A stretch of 64,000 nt of DNA, taken from contig JAMWZY010000001.1 in NCBI GenBank assembly GCA_024281825.1, positions 62,001 to 126,000 on the forward strand. Direction: 5' to 3'. The position numbers and the translations under genes were made by a program. This document shows, piece by piece, positions 39,463 to 48,097 of the stretch (positions are counted from its first letter, which is position 1; every line of letters begins with the position of its first letter). This stretch comes from Nitrosomonas sp. (GTDB taxonomy: Bacteria > Pseudomonadota > Gammaproteobacteria > Burkholderiales > Nitrosomonadaceae). A model generated the notes under the pieces. That model searched no databases and had not been told where the DNA came from. It was given only the letters and a program-made list of their open reading frames with translations.

Positions 39463-40302
39463 ATGCCAGCCAACCGACCCAAAGCCAACATTCTGATACT
39501 AACGATATTGTCTTTCGTATCGACAATATCGTTAGCCAAAGAGATCTATCGCAGTATCGATAACCAGGGACGTGTCACTTATTCTGATCAACCGTCTGAA
39601 AAATCTCGGGCGATTGCAATTCATAATCAGCCGAGCCGATTGCTGCGTCATGTTCGTAAAGTATACGATGGCGATACGATCATTTTAGAAGACGGTAAAC
39701 ATATTCGCTTACTGGGCATCAATACCCCCGAAATTGAAAGTCGTCAACGCGCTGAAGAACCAGGTGGTGTCGCAGCAAAAAAATGGCTACAAGCGCAACT
39801 ACAGGACAAAAAAGTCTATCTCGAATACGATGAAGTGAAATTCGACAAATATAAGCGTCAATTAGCGCATGTGTTCTTGTCCAATGGCAAGCACTTAAAC
39901 CTCGCATTGTTGGAAAATGGCTTAGGAGCTGTCAGCATTATTCCACCAAATGTACGATACAGCGATAAATTAGTACAAGCGCAACAACATGCAGAAAAAA
40001 TGCAGCTGGGTATCTGGGCTATGCCTGAATACCAACTTAAGCCTATTGCCCAGGTAGCAAATCATACCAAAGGCTGGCAGCGATTTAGTGCGACCTTTCA
40101 CGCCATCAAAAAAAATCGCAAATATACACGCTTGCTGATTAACGATAAAATTGATATACGTGTTTCCAATCAAAATCTTAAAGCGTTTCCTCCATTATCT
40201 AAATACCTCGGTAAACCGTTGGAAATCCGTGGTTGGGTATCACGCAATAACGATCATTACACCATGCTAATTCAACATCCCAGTTCGTTGATTGTGAGAT
40301 AA
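39463..40302 (+). CDS. Exported DUF4124-thermonuclease fusion
   Basis: 279 residues in three parts. First, an N-terminal signal-like hydrophobic segment (ILILTILSFVSTISLA). Second, a short DUF4124 region (IYRSIDNQGRVTYSDQPSE). Third, a staphylococcal-nuclease domain from about residue 65 with VYDGDTIILEDGKHIRLLGI, TPEIES and YDEVKFDKYKRQLAHVF, which contain the calcium-site aspartates and an arginine/glutamate set of the SNase active site, followed by GIWAMP. A further 80 residues after the nuclease look like a small beta-rich domain. Probably a periplasmic or secreted nuclease. Confidence 0.8.
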   Translation: MPANRPKANILILTILSFVSTISLAKEIYRSIDNQGRVTYSDQPSEKSRAIAIHNQPSRLLRHVRKVYDGDTIILEDGKHIRLLGINTPEIESRQRAEEPGGVAAKKWLQAQLQDKKVYLEYDEVKFDKYKRQLAHVFLSNGKHLNLALLENGLGAVSIIPPNVRYSDKLVQAQQHAEKMQLGIWAMPEYQLKPIAQVANHTKGWQRFSATFHAIKKNRKYTRLLINDKIDIRVSNQNLKAFPPLSKYLGKPLEIRGWVSRNNDHYTMLIQHPSSLIVR

Positions 40303-40351
40303 TTCCACTCAGCAATCCATTTGTTTTCTTCACCGCACCTCATATTAATAA

Positions 40352-42280
40352 ATGCCTCTTATTACCATCGAAAACGCGTGCCTGGCTTTTGGCCATCACC
40401 CTTTGCTCGATCATACCCACCTGCAACTAGATCCGAATGAGCGAGTCGGTCTAATCGGTAGAAATGGCGGTGGAAAATCCAGCTTGCTACGCATATTGGC
40501 CGGCGAAATAAAACTCGACGATGGTAAATATTGGCGCGCACCGCATTTAAAGCTAGCCTATGTACCTCAAGAACTCGTTTTGTCACCCAGTAATACGGTA
40601 TACCAGGAAATTTCCAACGCCTTAGGAACGATTAGCAAAGTATTACTGGAGTATCATGAAGTTTCTCACGCATTGAGCGAACAGCATGAGGATACCGAAG
40701 CACTATTAACGCGCTTACAAGATTTGCAAAGTTTGTTGGAAACGCAAGACGGATGGAATCTCCAAGCAAAAGTCGAAACCGTAATTGATAAATTGAATTT
40801 GCCCGCAGATACGTTGATCGAGCATCTTTCCGGCGGCATGAAAAAAAGAGTTGCATTAGCCCGGGCTATAGTCACTGAGCCAGAAGTATTATTACTGGAC
40901 GAGCCGACCAATCATCTGGATTTATCTTCGATCGAATGGTTGGAAGGCTTGCTGCGAGATTTTAGCGGTAGTATTTTATTGATTACACATGACCGGCGTT
41001 TTCTTGATAACGTGTCAACACGGATTATCGAACTGGACCGCGGCGGATTACAAACCTTCACAGGCAATTTCACGGACTATCAGCGAAAGAAGGCTGAAAT
41101 GCTCGAAGTGGAAGCCATTCACCAACAAAAATTTGATAAGTTCCTCGCCCAGGAAGAAGTATGGATACGTAAAGGTATCGAAGCGCGACGAACGCGTAAT
41201 GAAGGAAGAGTGCGAAGATTGGAAGCTCTGCGTTTAAAGCGTGCAGCTAGGCGCGAGAAGATTGGCAAAGCAAACATCAACGTAGAAGTGGGCGAACGAT
41301 CAGGTAAGCTGGTTGCTGAATTGGAAAATGTGTACAAAAGCTTTGGCGATAAGCATGTTATCCGCAATTTTTCCTGCCGCATTCAACGTGGTGATCGGGT
41401 TGGACTATTAGGACCCAACGGTGCTGGAAAATCTACTTTGTTGAAATTGATTCTGGGAGAGTTACAACCGGACTCGGGAAATGTTCAACAAGGCACAAAA
41501 TTGTCAGTAGCATATTTCGATCAAATGCGCGAACAACTGAATGATGAAATGAAGCTGGTCGACACCATCAATCAAGGATCAGATTTTATCGAGATCAATG
41601 GTAAACGTACGCATGTTATCAGTTATCTGGGAGATTTCTTGTTTCCTCCGGAGCGCGCGCATTCTCCTGTTAGTTCACTCTCAGGCGGAGAACGCAACCG
41701 CCTACTGCTTGCAAGGTTATTCACCCGTCCTGCTAATGTTTTGGTATTGGATGAACCCACTAACGATTTGGATATTGAAACCATAGAATTGCTTGAAGCT
41801 TTGTTGCAAGATTACGATGGAACGTTATTTGTGGTGAGTCATGACAGAGAATTTCTCGACAATATTGTGACACAAGTGATTGCATTTGAGGGAGACGGCA
41901 AACTACGCGAATACATTGGCGGATACGAGGATTGGGTAAGAACAACCGCTCTGCGATCTTCCTCTTCCGAGGAAAAAATATTGCCGAAACAATCCGAGAT
42001 CTCCATCAAAAGTTCTCCTATTAAAAATATTGCATCCTCAGGCAAAAAGCTAAGTTATCAAGAGAATCGTGAATTGGAAACATTGCCGAGTAAAATCGAA
42101 GCCTTAGAGCAGGAGCAGAAGCACATTTCGCTACAGTTAAGCAAACCGACGCTATATCAGCACTTTCCAGAGGAAGCAAAAGCACTACAGAAACGTTGCT
42201 CGGTCATTGATGAGGAGTTAATCACCTGTTTTGCAAGATGGGAGGAATTAGAATCAAAATCGATAAAAAACCAACTTTAG
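40352..42280 (+). CDS. uup: ABC-F family ATPase Uup
   Basis: Soluble twin-ATPase of the ABC-F family, linked to ribosome function and to suppression of transposon excision. The 642 residues have two nucleotide-binding domains: Walker A GRNGGGKSSLLR with signature LSGGMKKRVALARA, and Walker A GPNGAGKSTLLK with signature LSGGERNRLLLARL. A linker and a C-terminal coiled coil (SYQENRELETLPSKIEALEQ onward) fit Uup rather than EttA. It starts 49 bases after the nuclease gene. Confidence 0.92.
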   Translation: MPLITIENACLAFGHHPLLDHTHLQLDPNERVGLIGRNGGGKSSLLRILAGEIKLDDGKYWRAPHLKLAYVPQELVLSPSNTVYQEISNALGTISKVLLEYHEVSHALSEQHEDTEALLTRLQDLQSLLETQDGWNLQAKVETVIDKLNLPADTLIEHLSGGMKKRVALARAIVTEPEVLLLDEPTNHLDLSSIEWLEGLLRDFSGSILLITHDRRFLDNVSTRIIELDRGGLQTFTGNFTDYQRKKAEMLEVEAIHQQKFDKFLAQEEVWIRKGIEARRTRNEGRVRRLEALRLKRAARREKIGKANINVEVGERSGKLVAELENVYKSFGDKHVIRNFSCRIQRGDRVGLLGPNGAGKSTLLKLILGELQPDSGNVQQGTKLSVAYFDQMREQLNDEMKLVDTINQGSDFIEINGKRTHVISYLGDFLFPPERAHSPVSSLSGGERNRLLLARLFTRPANVLVLDEPTNDLDIETIELLEALLQDYDGTLFVVSHDREFLDNIVTQVIAFEGDGKLREYIGGYEDWVRTTALRSSSSEEKILPKQSEISIKSSPIKNIASSGKKLSYQENRELETLPSKIEALEQEQKHISLQLSKPTLYQHFPEEAKALQKRCSVIDEELITCFARWEELESKSIKNQL

Positions 42281-42394
42281 ACCGAAACGCTATATAGCCC
42301 ATTTCCCTATAAACAACAGGGGGATACTTACATATTTCATTGACCAAATCAAGCGCATCGTTTAAAGTTCAACTTTTGAGAGAAGGAGGAATAG

Positions 42395-42727
42395 ATGAAA
42401 CACAAGAATATGATGAAATTGATGCTTGCTCTAAGTATTTTTTTGATATTTGGTACCGCCCAAGCGTCTGAAACAAATGACAAATCTACCATTAGCGATA
42501 AAACTTCAATGTGTGTAGGTTGCCACGGAATTCCTGGCTATAAGACCGCTTTCCCAAGCGCCTATCATGTTCCCAAACTAGGCGGGCAACATGCCGAATA
42601 CTTAGTAAAAGCTCTAGAAGGTTATAAAAATGGTTCGCGTAGTCACCCTACCATGACAGCTTTAGCCAAAACTTTGTCGCAAAAAGACATTGAAGAATTG
42701 GCTGCTTACTACGCCAAAATTAATTAA
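42395..42727 (+). CDS. Periplasmic cytochrome c, class I (c553-like)
   Basis: 110 residues: signal peptide to about residue 24 (LMLALSIFLIFGTAQA), one haem site C-V-G-C-H near residue 44, and a probable axial methionine in SHPTMTALA, followed by the helix DIEELAAYYAKIN. A strong ribosome-binding site GAAGGAGGAA stands before the ATG, suggesting high expression. It forms a pair with the next gene, 29 bases on. Likely soluble electron carrier; partner unknown. Confidence 0.9.
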   Translation: MKHKNMMKLMLALSIFLIFGTAQASETNDKSTISDKTSMCVGCHGIPGYKTAFPSAYHVPKLGGQHAEYLVKALEGYKNGSRSHPTMTALAKTLSQKDIEELAAYYAKIN

Positions 42728-42756
42728 GTCTCGTCTATAATTGCAAGGAAGAAATT

Positions 42757-43086
42757 ATGAAGAATTATGTGATAGCCGCATTGAGCGGAGCCGCTTTAAT
42801 ACTTTCCGGTCAAGTTATGGCTGCTGATATCGAAGCGGGAAAAACTAAAGCAGCGGAAGTTTGCGCTTCATGTCATGGTATTGATGGTAATAGCCCAGCA
42901 CCGGCTTTCCCAAAAATTGGCGGCCAATATAGAACCTATTTAGAAAAAGTCTTGAAAGATTACAAATCTGGGACGCGTAATGACCCAATCATGGCGGGAA
43001 TGGCTGCTGGTTTGACACCAGCCGATATTGACAATTTGGCTTTTTACTACTCAAGTCAGCCTGGCACTTTGAATTCTAAAAAATAA
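42757..43086 (+). CDS. Periplasmic cytochrome c553
   Basis: 109 residues: signal peptide (AALSGAALILSGQVMA, cleavage near residue 22), haem site C-A-S-C-H near residue 38, PAPAFPKIGGQYRTYLEK, and probable methionine ligand in RNDPIMAGMA, then DIDNLAFYYSSQP. It resembles the upstream gene in size and motif order, so the pair probably arose by duplication. AAGGAAG precedes the ATG. Followed by a hairpin at 43148. Confidence 0.92.
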   Translation: MKNYVIAALSGAALILSGQVMAADIEAGKTKAAEVCASCHGIDGNSPAPAFPKIGGQYRTYLEKVLKDYKSGTRNDPIMAGMAAGLTPADIDNLAFYYSSQPGTLNSKK

Positions 43087-43147
43087 TAAAAAAACATCCG
43101 ATATTAACGCTAATAACTTTGTATTATTAGTAATAAGGTATCACTTG

Positions 43148-43182
43148 AACGGGATGGCTAATCACTGTCCCGTTATTATTTT
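43148..43182. terminator. Hairpin after the cytochrome genes
   Basis: AACGGGA (43148-43154) pairs with TCCCGTT (43168-43174), followed on the plus strand by ATTATTTTCT. It lies 60 bases after the second cytochrome gene and meets the end of the converging DUF1841 gene, so it may serve both directions. Confidence 0.55.
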
Positions 43183-43625
43183 CTCTCTTTGTGTCCCCAT
43201 TTCGTTTGCTTATCTAAACAACCCAAGTAAATTGCTGCATCAGGCGCTGTATTATGACGCTGTGCCTGCCAAATCATCTCTGCGAGACATTCCATAACAC
43301 GATGCGCGGCATCATGCTCGTTGCCAGTTATGTTCTGTAATTGCTCAAATCGATCACATATTCCAACGGGTTGATTGATTGATAGTTGTTCCTTAATGGC
43401 CACATGCATGCTCATATGCAAAAAGGGATTAGTATCACCCATTTCTGGCGAAAAATCACGATCCAGGTATCGCTCTGGATTGTCCAAAATGGAATGGTAT
43501 TCGGGATGTAATAAAATAATCTCTAGTGCTATTGTTTCGATACCTGATAATGTTTCCTGTTTGTTGTATTTCTCCCAGGTATAAAAAAACAACTGCCGTG
43601 CTTGATCGCGAGTGGGATTAAACAT
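43176..43625 (-). CDS. DUF1841 family protein
   Basis: 149-residue soluble protein, conserved in betaproteobacteria and of unknown function. Family-like marks are FNPTRDQARQLFFYTWEKY at the start, IALEIILLHPEYHSIL, NPFLHMSMHVAIKEQ (histidine-rich) near residue 66, HDAAHRVMECLAEMIWQAQR near residue 102 and CLDKQTKW at the end. The spaced histidines (HMSMH, HDAAH) could bind a metal; that is inference. Converges on the cytochrome pair. Confidence 0.8.
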   Translation of the reverse strand: MFNPTRDQARQLFFYTWEKYNKQETLSGIETIALEIILLHPEYHSILDNPERYLDRDFSPEMGDTNPFLHMSMHVAIKEQLSINQPVGICDRFEQLQNITGNEHDAAHRVMECLAEMIWQAQRHNTAPDAAIYLGCLDKQTKWGHKERK

Positions 43626-43727
43626 TAACCCACCTTACAAAATTCTTTTTGTGCATTTTTTTAATCGATTAAATTGCGGTGACTGATCATAGAACTTTTC
43701 ATCGTCCAATAAAAAACTCATGGGCTC

Positions 43728-44375
43728 TCATGGGTTGTTAGGCGGCAAAATTTTTCCTTTATATTCACACAAATGCACAATGCTACAATGCCCGCATTCC
43801 GGCTTTCTAGCTTTGCATACATAACGGCCGTGAAGAATCAGCCAATGATGTGCATCTTGTTTAAACTCTTTAGGCACCCATTTCAGCAATTTTTTTTCAA
43901 CCTCGGAAACCGTCTTTCCTGGCGCCAAACCGGTACGATTGGCAATACGAAAAATATGCGTATCGACGGCAATCGTTGGTTGCCCAAAGGCAGTATTCAA
44001 TACGACATTGGCTGTTTTGCGTCCGACACCCGGTAGTTGTTCTAATTGCTCACGTAAACGCGGCACCTCGCCATGATAATGGTCGATTAACAACTGGCAA
44101 GTTTTTAAAATATTTCTGGCCTTGCTTCTATACAGACCAATCCTTTGAATAAAGCTGACTAAGCCCTCTTCACCTAAAGCCAAAATTTTTTCTGCGGAAT
44201 TCGCATGCAGAAATAATTTTCGAGTCGCCTGATTAACGCTTTTATCCGTTGCTTGCGCCGAAAGAATCACCGCGATCAATAGTTCAAATGTTGTTTGGTA
44301 CTCCAATTCGGTAGTTGGATGCGGATTGCTTTTTCTCAAGCAAGCAAAAATATCGTAGCGCTTTGTAGCATTCAT
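43728..44375 (-). CDS. nth: Endonuclease III
   Basis: Bifunctional DNA glycosylase/AP lyase that removes oxidised pyrimidines. The 215 residues have the helix-hairpin-helix LPGVGRKTANVVL with the catalytic lysine near residue 120, DTHIFRIANRTGL with the catalytic aspartate, and the iron-sulphur loop with the spacing C-x6-C-x2-C-x5-C (CKARKPECGHCSIVHLC). Lies 18 bases after rsxB, a common pairing in proteobacteria. Confidence 0.97.
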   Translation of the reverse strand: MNATKRYDIFACLRKSNPHPTTELEYQTTFELLIAVILSAQATDKSVNQATRKLFLHANSAEKILALGEEGLVSFIQRIGLYRSKARNILKTCQLLIDHYHGEVPRLREQLEQLPGVGRKTANVVLNTAFGQPTIAVDTHIFRIANRTGLAPGKTVSEVEKKLLKWVPKEFKQDAHHWLILHGRYVCKARKPECGHCSIVHLCEYKGKILPPNNP

Positions 44376-44393
44376 AACTTGATAACAAGAAAC

Positions 44394-45065
44394 TTATTCA
44401 ATGTGCTTCGATGCTTGAAGGCGAATTGCAGCCGCACGTTCAAGTGCAGCTTGAACGATGGTTCTTTTCCGTTGCTCGGCTTTTTGTACAATGGCTTGTT
44501 CTGGTGGATTACTTTCAGCCTCGAGTGTGCTGTTTGGAGACTGAACATTCGGATCTTTTGCTAACAAAAGTCGCCGTTGTTTGAATTCATACCGCATACG
44601 CGCCCGATCCGCCGCATGCTTCGGATCATCATGCTGATTTACGCTATCCGGGATCATAACAATACAATCCATGGGGCAAGGTACGATACAAAGTTCGCAA
44701 CCGGTACATTCCGTAGTAATCACTGTGTGCATTTGCTTGGCAGCCCCCACAATGGCATCAACCGGACATGCACGTATACAAAAGGTGCAGCCAATGCAAA
44801 GTGCTTCATCGATCCATGCCACCGCTTTCGGTTTGGTCACACCATACGCGGCATTGAGTGGCTTAAAAGGAATGTCTAATAATTGTGCAATCTGCCGAAT
44901 TCCTTCATTACCACCCGGGGGGCATTGATTAATGTCAGCCTGACCCATTGCGATCGCTTCGGCATAAGGTTTGCAGCCAGAGAAACCACATTTTCTACAT
45001 TGCGTTTGCGGCAAAATAGCGTCTATTTTTTCGACCAGATATGGGTTAATTGATCGATCAGTCAT
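44394..45065 (-). CDS. rsxB: RnfB/RsxB-type ferredoxin protein
   Basis: Electron-transfer subunit with a four-cysteine N-terminal cluster domain ([16 protein letters not shown]) and two 4Fe-4S ferredoxin motifs ([12 protein letters not shown] and [12 protein letters not shown]). I use ATG 45065 ([18 protein letters not shown], 223 residues); a TTG extension into pyrD is unlikely. The usual N-terminal membrane helix of RnfB is missing and no other rnf genes are nearby, as in the stand-alone betaproteobacterial form. Its C-terminus is helical and charged. Confidence 0.9.
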   Translation of the reverse strand: MTDRSINPYLVEKIDAILPQTQCRKCGFSGCKPYAEAIAMGQADINQCPPGGNEGIRQIAQLLDIPFKPLNAAYGVTKPKAVAWIDEALCIGCTFCIRACPVDAIVGAAKQMHTVITTECTGCELCIVPCPMDCIVMIPDSVNQHDDPKHAADRARMRYEFKQRRLLLAKDPNVQSPNSTLEAESNPPEQAIVQKAEQRKRTIVQAALERAAAIRLQASKHIE

Positions 45066-45066
45066 A

Positions 45067-46104
45067 TCATCTAGCTGAATTGCTGTGTACAAGGTTGTTA
45101 CAAACCGCTTTTACGATTTCAGACACAAAATCGGGCCCATGATAAATCAAGCCGGTGTACAATTGGATCAAATCTGCACCAAAATCAATCTTATCCTGCG
45201 CGTCTTTAGGAGACATAATGCCACCCACACCTATAATCGGGATCGCATTGTTCAATACCGCATGTAATTGCCCTAACACTTTGCTTGCTTGCTGGGTTAA
45301 AGGAGCGCCACTGAGTCCTCCGGGTTCCTTCGATACGCTAAACTGCTCAACACCTGTACGAGTGATGGTAGTATTGGTTGCGATAACACCATCGATTTGA
45401 TACTCCAAGAGCAAATCCGCAATCGAAGTTATTGCTTCATTACTGAGATCCGGTGCAATTTTTATCACCAATGGCACGTACTTACTATGAGCTTGCGTCA
45501 ACTTGCTCTGCTCCAGCTTGAGTCGGTTGAGTAGTTGATCTAACACATCAGCATCTTGCAATTGTCGTAAATTTTGGGTATTCGGTGATGAAATGTTGAT
45601 GGTGATATAACTGGCGTAGGGATAAGCCTTTCGTAATCCGATCAAATAGTCATCGGTTGCGTTTTCCAGTGGCGTATCAAAGTTTTTCCCCAAGTTGATG
45701 CCGAGAATACCTTGATAATTAGATTCTTTGACATTATTCAGTAAATAATCGATACCCAAATTATTAAAACCCAGTCGATTAATAATTGCGCTTGCTTCCG
45801 GAATGCGAAAAATGCGGGGGCGTGGATTGCCCGGTTGTGGGCGCGGTGTAACAGTGCCAATCTCAATGAATCCAAACCCCAAAGACGCTAATGCATCGAT
45901 GTACTCACCATTTTTATCCAAACCTGCGGCCAATCCAACGGGGTTGGGAAAATTCAATCCCATCACGGTGCGAGATTTGCAACTCACGGGCGGTTTCTTC
46001 AACAACCCTAGCTGTTGTATCTGATCCAGCGCACGAAATGCAAGCCAATGAGCATCTTCTGGATCAAGCTTAAACAGCAACGGACGAAGAAACTGATACA
46101 ACAT
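45067..46104 (-). CDS. pyrD: Dihydroorotate dehydrogenase (quinone), class 2
   Basis: Fourth step of pyrimidine synthesis, passing electrons to the quinone pool. The 345 residues begin with the membrane-associating helices of class 2 enzymes ([21 protein letters not shown]), then [46 protein letters not shown] with the catalytic serine, and GGLSGAPL and [11 protein letters not shown] for FMN binding. Lies upstream of rsxB with one base between. Confidence 0.97.
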   Translation of the reverse strand: MLYQFLRPLLFKLDPEDAHWLAFRALDQIQQLGLLKKPPVSCKSRTVMGLNFPNPVGLAAGLDKNGEYIDALASLGFGFIEIGTVTPRPQPGNPRPRIFRIPEASAIINRLGFNNLGIDYLLNNVKESNYQGILGINLGKNFDTPLENATDDYLIGLRKAYPYASYITINISSPNTQNLRQLQDADVLDQLLNRLKLEQSKLTQAHSKYVPLVIKIAPDLSNEAITSIADLLLEYQIDGVIATNTTITRTGVEQFSVSKEPGGLSGAPLTQQASKVLGQLHAVLNNAIPIIGVGGIMSPKDAQDKIDFGADLIQLYTGLIYHGPDFVSEIVKAVCNNLVHSNSAR

Positions 46105-46137
46105 TCGATAAGATGTGTAGTTAAAAATAACAAAAAG

Positions 46138-46844
46138 TTAAAAACTATCGGAATCTTCCAATAACTTCCATCGATTATTTTGCAATACTTCTAATGGTTG
46201 GAAGTTAGCTTTATAACGCATTTTATGGTTTTCTTTAATCCAATAACCGAGATAAAGATAAGGCAAAGCACGTAAGCGGCACTGCTCAATCTGCCACAAG
46301 ATATTGTAAGTTCCATAACTGGCTTGAATCACTTCCGCATCAAAAAATGTATAAACAGAAGAAAATCCATCCGGCAACACATCAATAATGCTGACCATAC
46401 AAAGCTGTTCATGGTCACGAAATTCAACTAATTGGGAGTCAACATGGCTTTGTAACAAAAAATTATGGTACTGCTCCAAGCAATCATGATCCATCCCACC
46501 ACCTGCATGGCGTTGTATTTGATAGCGCTGATAGAGCGCATAGTGTTCAGGATTATATGCAGAGTCAAAAGCTTAGCACTGAGATGTTGATGACGTTTCC
46601 AAGCCCGTCGTTGCGTCCGGTTAGCCGAAAAATCACTGACTTTCACCCGAACTGAGCGGCATGCACGGCAGTGCGCGCAATTGGGACGATAAGTGTAGTG
46701 TCCGCTGCGGCGAAACCCGGCTTGAATTAATTTGCTATACACCTGCGTATCAATTTGATGCTCTGGCGTAACCACTTCAGAGCACGCCTGTTTCCCTGGT
46801 AGATAACTACAATCATAAACCCCGGTTGTGTGAAATTTAAACAT
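46138..46844 (-). pseudogene. bpt: Aspartate/glutamate leucyltransferase, frameshifted
   Basis: Bpt attaches leucine to proteins with N-terminal Asp or Glu, marking them for ClpS/ClpAP. The first frame from ATG 46844 carries the N-terminal domain (GHYTYRPNCAHCRACRSVRV, NRTQRRAWKRH). Near 46560 the frame is lost; the other frame continues exactly where the family should: [20 protein letters not shown], then [13 protein letters not shown] and the C-terminal acyltransferase part to 46138. One missing base explains it. If real, the product ends after about 95 authentic residues and is inactive. The break is not in a homopolymer. Confidence 0.85.
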
Positions 46845-46876
46845 CTTGACCGTTTATTATCGACGTAAATGCTGTT

Positions 46877-47563
46877 CTATTGCTCAAAACACCAATGCTC
46901 ACCATTCGGCGATCCTGAAATCAACTCACTCAAGTACTGTGCGAATGCCGCTCTGGGTATTTCGCGCGCACCCAGCGAAGCAAGATGATTCGTTTTGACT
47001 TGGCAATCGATTAAACCAAATCCCCATTCCTGCACTTGCTTGACCAAATGGACAAAAGCGATTTTAGACGCATTCGGTGCACGAGAAAACATCGACTCGC
47101 CAAAAAAAATTTGGCCCAATGCGACCCCATACAGTCCACCGACCAGCTCACCATCCATCCACATTTCTACTGAGTGCGCGAATTTCATTTCATGCAATGT
47201 AGCGTAGGCAGCAATCATTTCGGGGTGTATCCAGGTTCCCGTTTGCCCTTTACGTGGTGCAGCGCAAGCCTGCATCACTTCAATAAAACGATGATCCGTG
47301 CGGATCTGATAATTGCTCTTCTTAAGCTCCTTAGACAAAGAGCGTGAAATTCGCAATTCATCAGGAAATAATACCATTCTTGGGTCAGGACTCCACCACA
47401 AAATAGGCTCACCTTCATTAAACCACGGAAAAATTCCTTTGCAATAAGCCTCCAGTAATCGTTGTGGCGTAAGACCTCCCCCCATTGCCAGCAATCCGTT
47501 AGGCTCCTTAAGCGCCCGATCCAGGGGTGGAAATGAAGTGCCTGATGTAAAAATGGGATTCAT
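46877..47563 (-). CDS. aat: Leucyl/phenylalanyl-tRNA-protein transferase
   Basis: Transfers Leu or Phe from tRNA to proteins with N-terminal Arg or Lys, the other arm of the bacterial N-degron pathway. The 228 residues include FPPLDRALKEPNGLLAMGG, GIFPWFNEGEPILWWSPDPR near residue 40, TWIHPEMIAAY, ELVGGLYGVALGQIFFGESMFS and DCQVKTNHLASLGAREIPR. It lies 32 bases before bpt, so both N-degron transferases are neighbours. A perfect palindrome lies just upstream of the ATG. Confidence 0.96.
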   Translation of the reverse strand: MNPIFTSGTSFPPLDRALKEPNGLLAMGGGLTPQRLLEAYCKGIFPWFNEGEPILWWSPDPRMVLFPDELRISRSLSKELKKSNYQIRTDHRFIEVMQACAAPRKGQTGTWIHPEMIAAYATLHEMKFAHSVEMWMDGELVGGLYGVALGQIFFGESMFSRAPNASKIAFVHLVKQVQEWGFGLIDCQVKTNHLASLGAREIPRAAFAQYLSELISGSPNGEHWCFEQ

Positions 47564-47576
47564 TGATACGATTATA

Positions 47577-47596
47577 AACTGTTCACGTGAACAGTT
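47577..47596. promoter_or_regulatory. Perfect 20-bp palindrome upstream of aat
   Basis: AACTGTTCACGTGAACAGTT is fully self-complementary with no central spacer. It ends 14 bases upstream of the aat start codon (read on the minus strand). The symmetry and position suggest an operator for a dimeric repressor, which I cannot name. Confidence 0.6.
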
Positions 47597-48097
47597 GGTT
47601 TTGAGAGTTGAGTTCTTACAAAGTAAATCTTAGGATGCACGCGTCTATTTCTATCTTTCAATTTTTCTTTAAATCGCATCTTCAGTGTCGCCTGCAGTTA
47701 TTCAAAATCCAGTTTGTTAATATTCTTCGACTTAAAATGTAATTGAAAGGTGCGCTATAGTAAATGGTGTTACTATTTTAAATGTTGGGCTGCATTTGAG
47801 TTTTTCCAAACAGGTGTGGCATCTTCCTAATTCGAGAAATCTGCTGCTGATAAAATCAGTCGACTGTAGATTTGTAGCAGAGAAAAATCTTCGCAATCGT
47901 ACAGGAATTATGATCTACCCTGCCACGAATTGCCCCCTGCCCTAGCTGGATACTTCTTAACGCCAGTCAATGAGGTACTATTCATAATCAAACCTAAAGC
48001 GGAAGATAAAGTAATGAAAAAACCAAAACAAACGAATTGCACAACCCTAGTACCGGTTGAAAATAATAATATTCTTAATCGTTGCAACAAGATCGCT
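47597..48097. other. Intergenic region, about 500 bases, no gene
   Basis: Between the palindrome and the HAF-like gene I see no full reading frame with family support. A TTG-initiated extension from 47930 and an ATG at 48014 are in frame with the next gene but lack a signal peptide and a ribosome-binding site. Presumably holds promoters of both divergent genes. Confidence 0.45.

Noticed and set aside
39297..39539. 80-codon minus-strand frame upstream of the thermonuclease gene
   Set aside because: Overlaps the thermonuclease signal peptide on the other strand and shows no motif or translation signal.
42345..42357. FNR-like site TTGACCAAATCAA upstream of the cytochrome pair
   Set aside because: The spacing between half-sites is one base short and one half-site deviates, so it does not meet the consensus.
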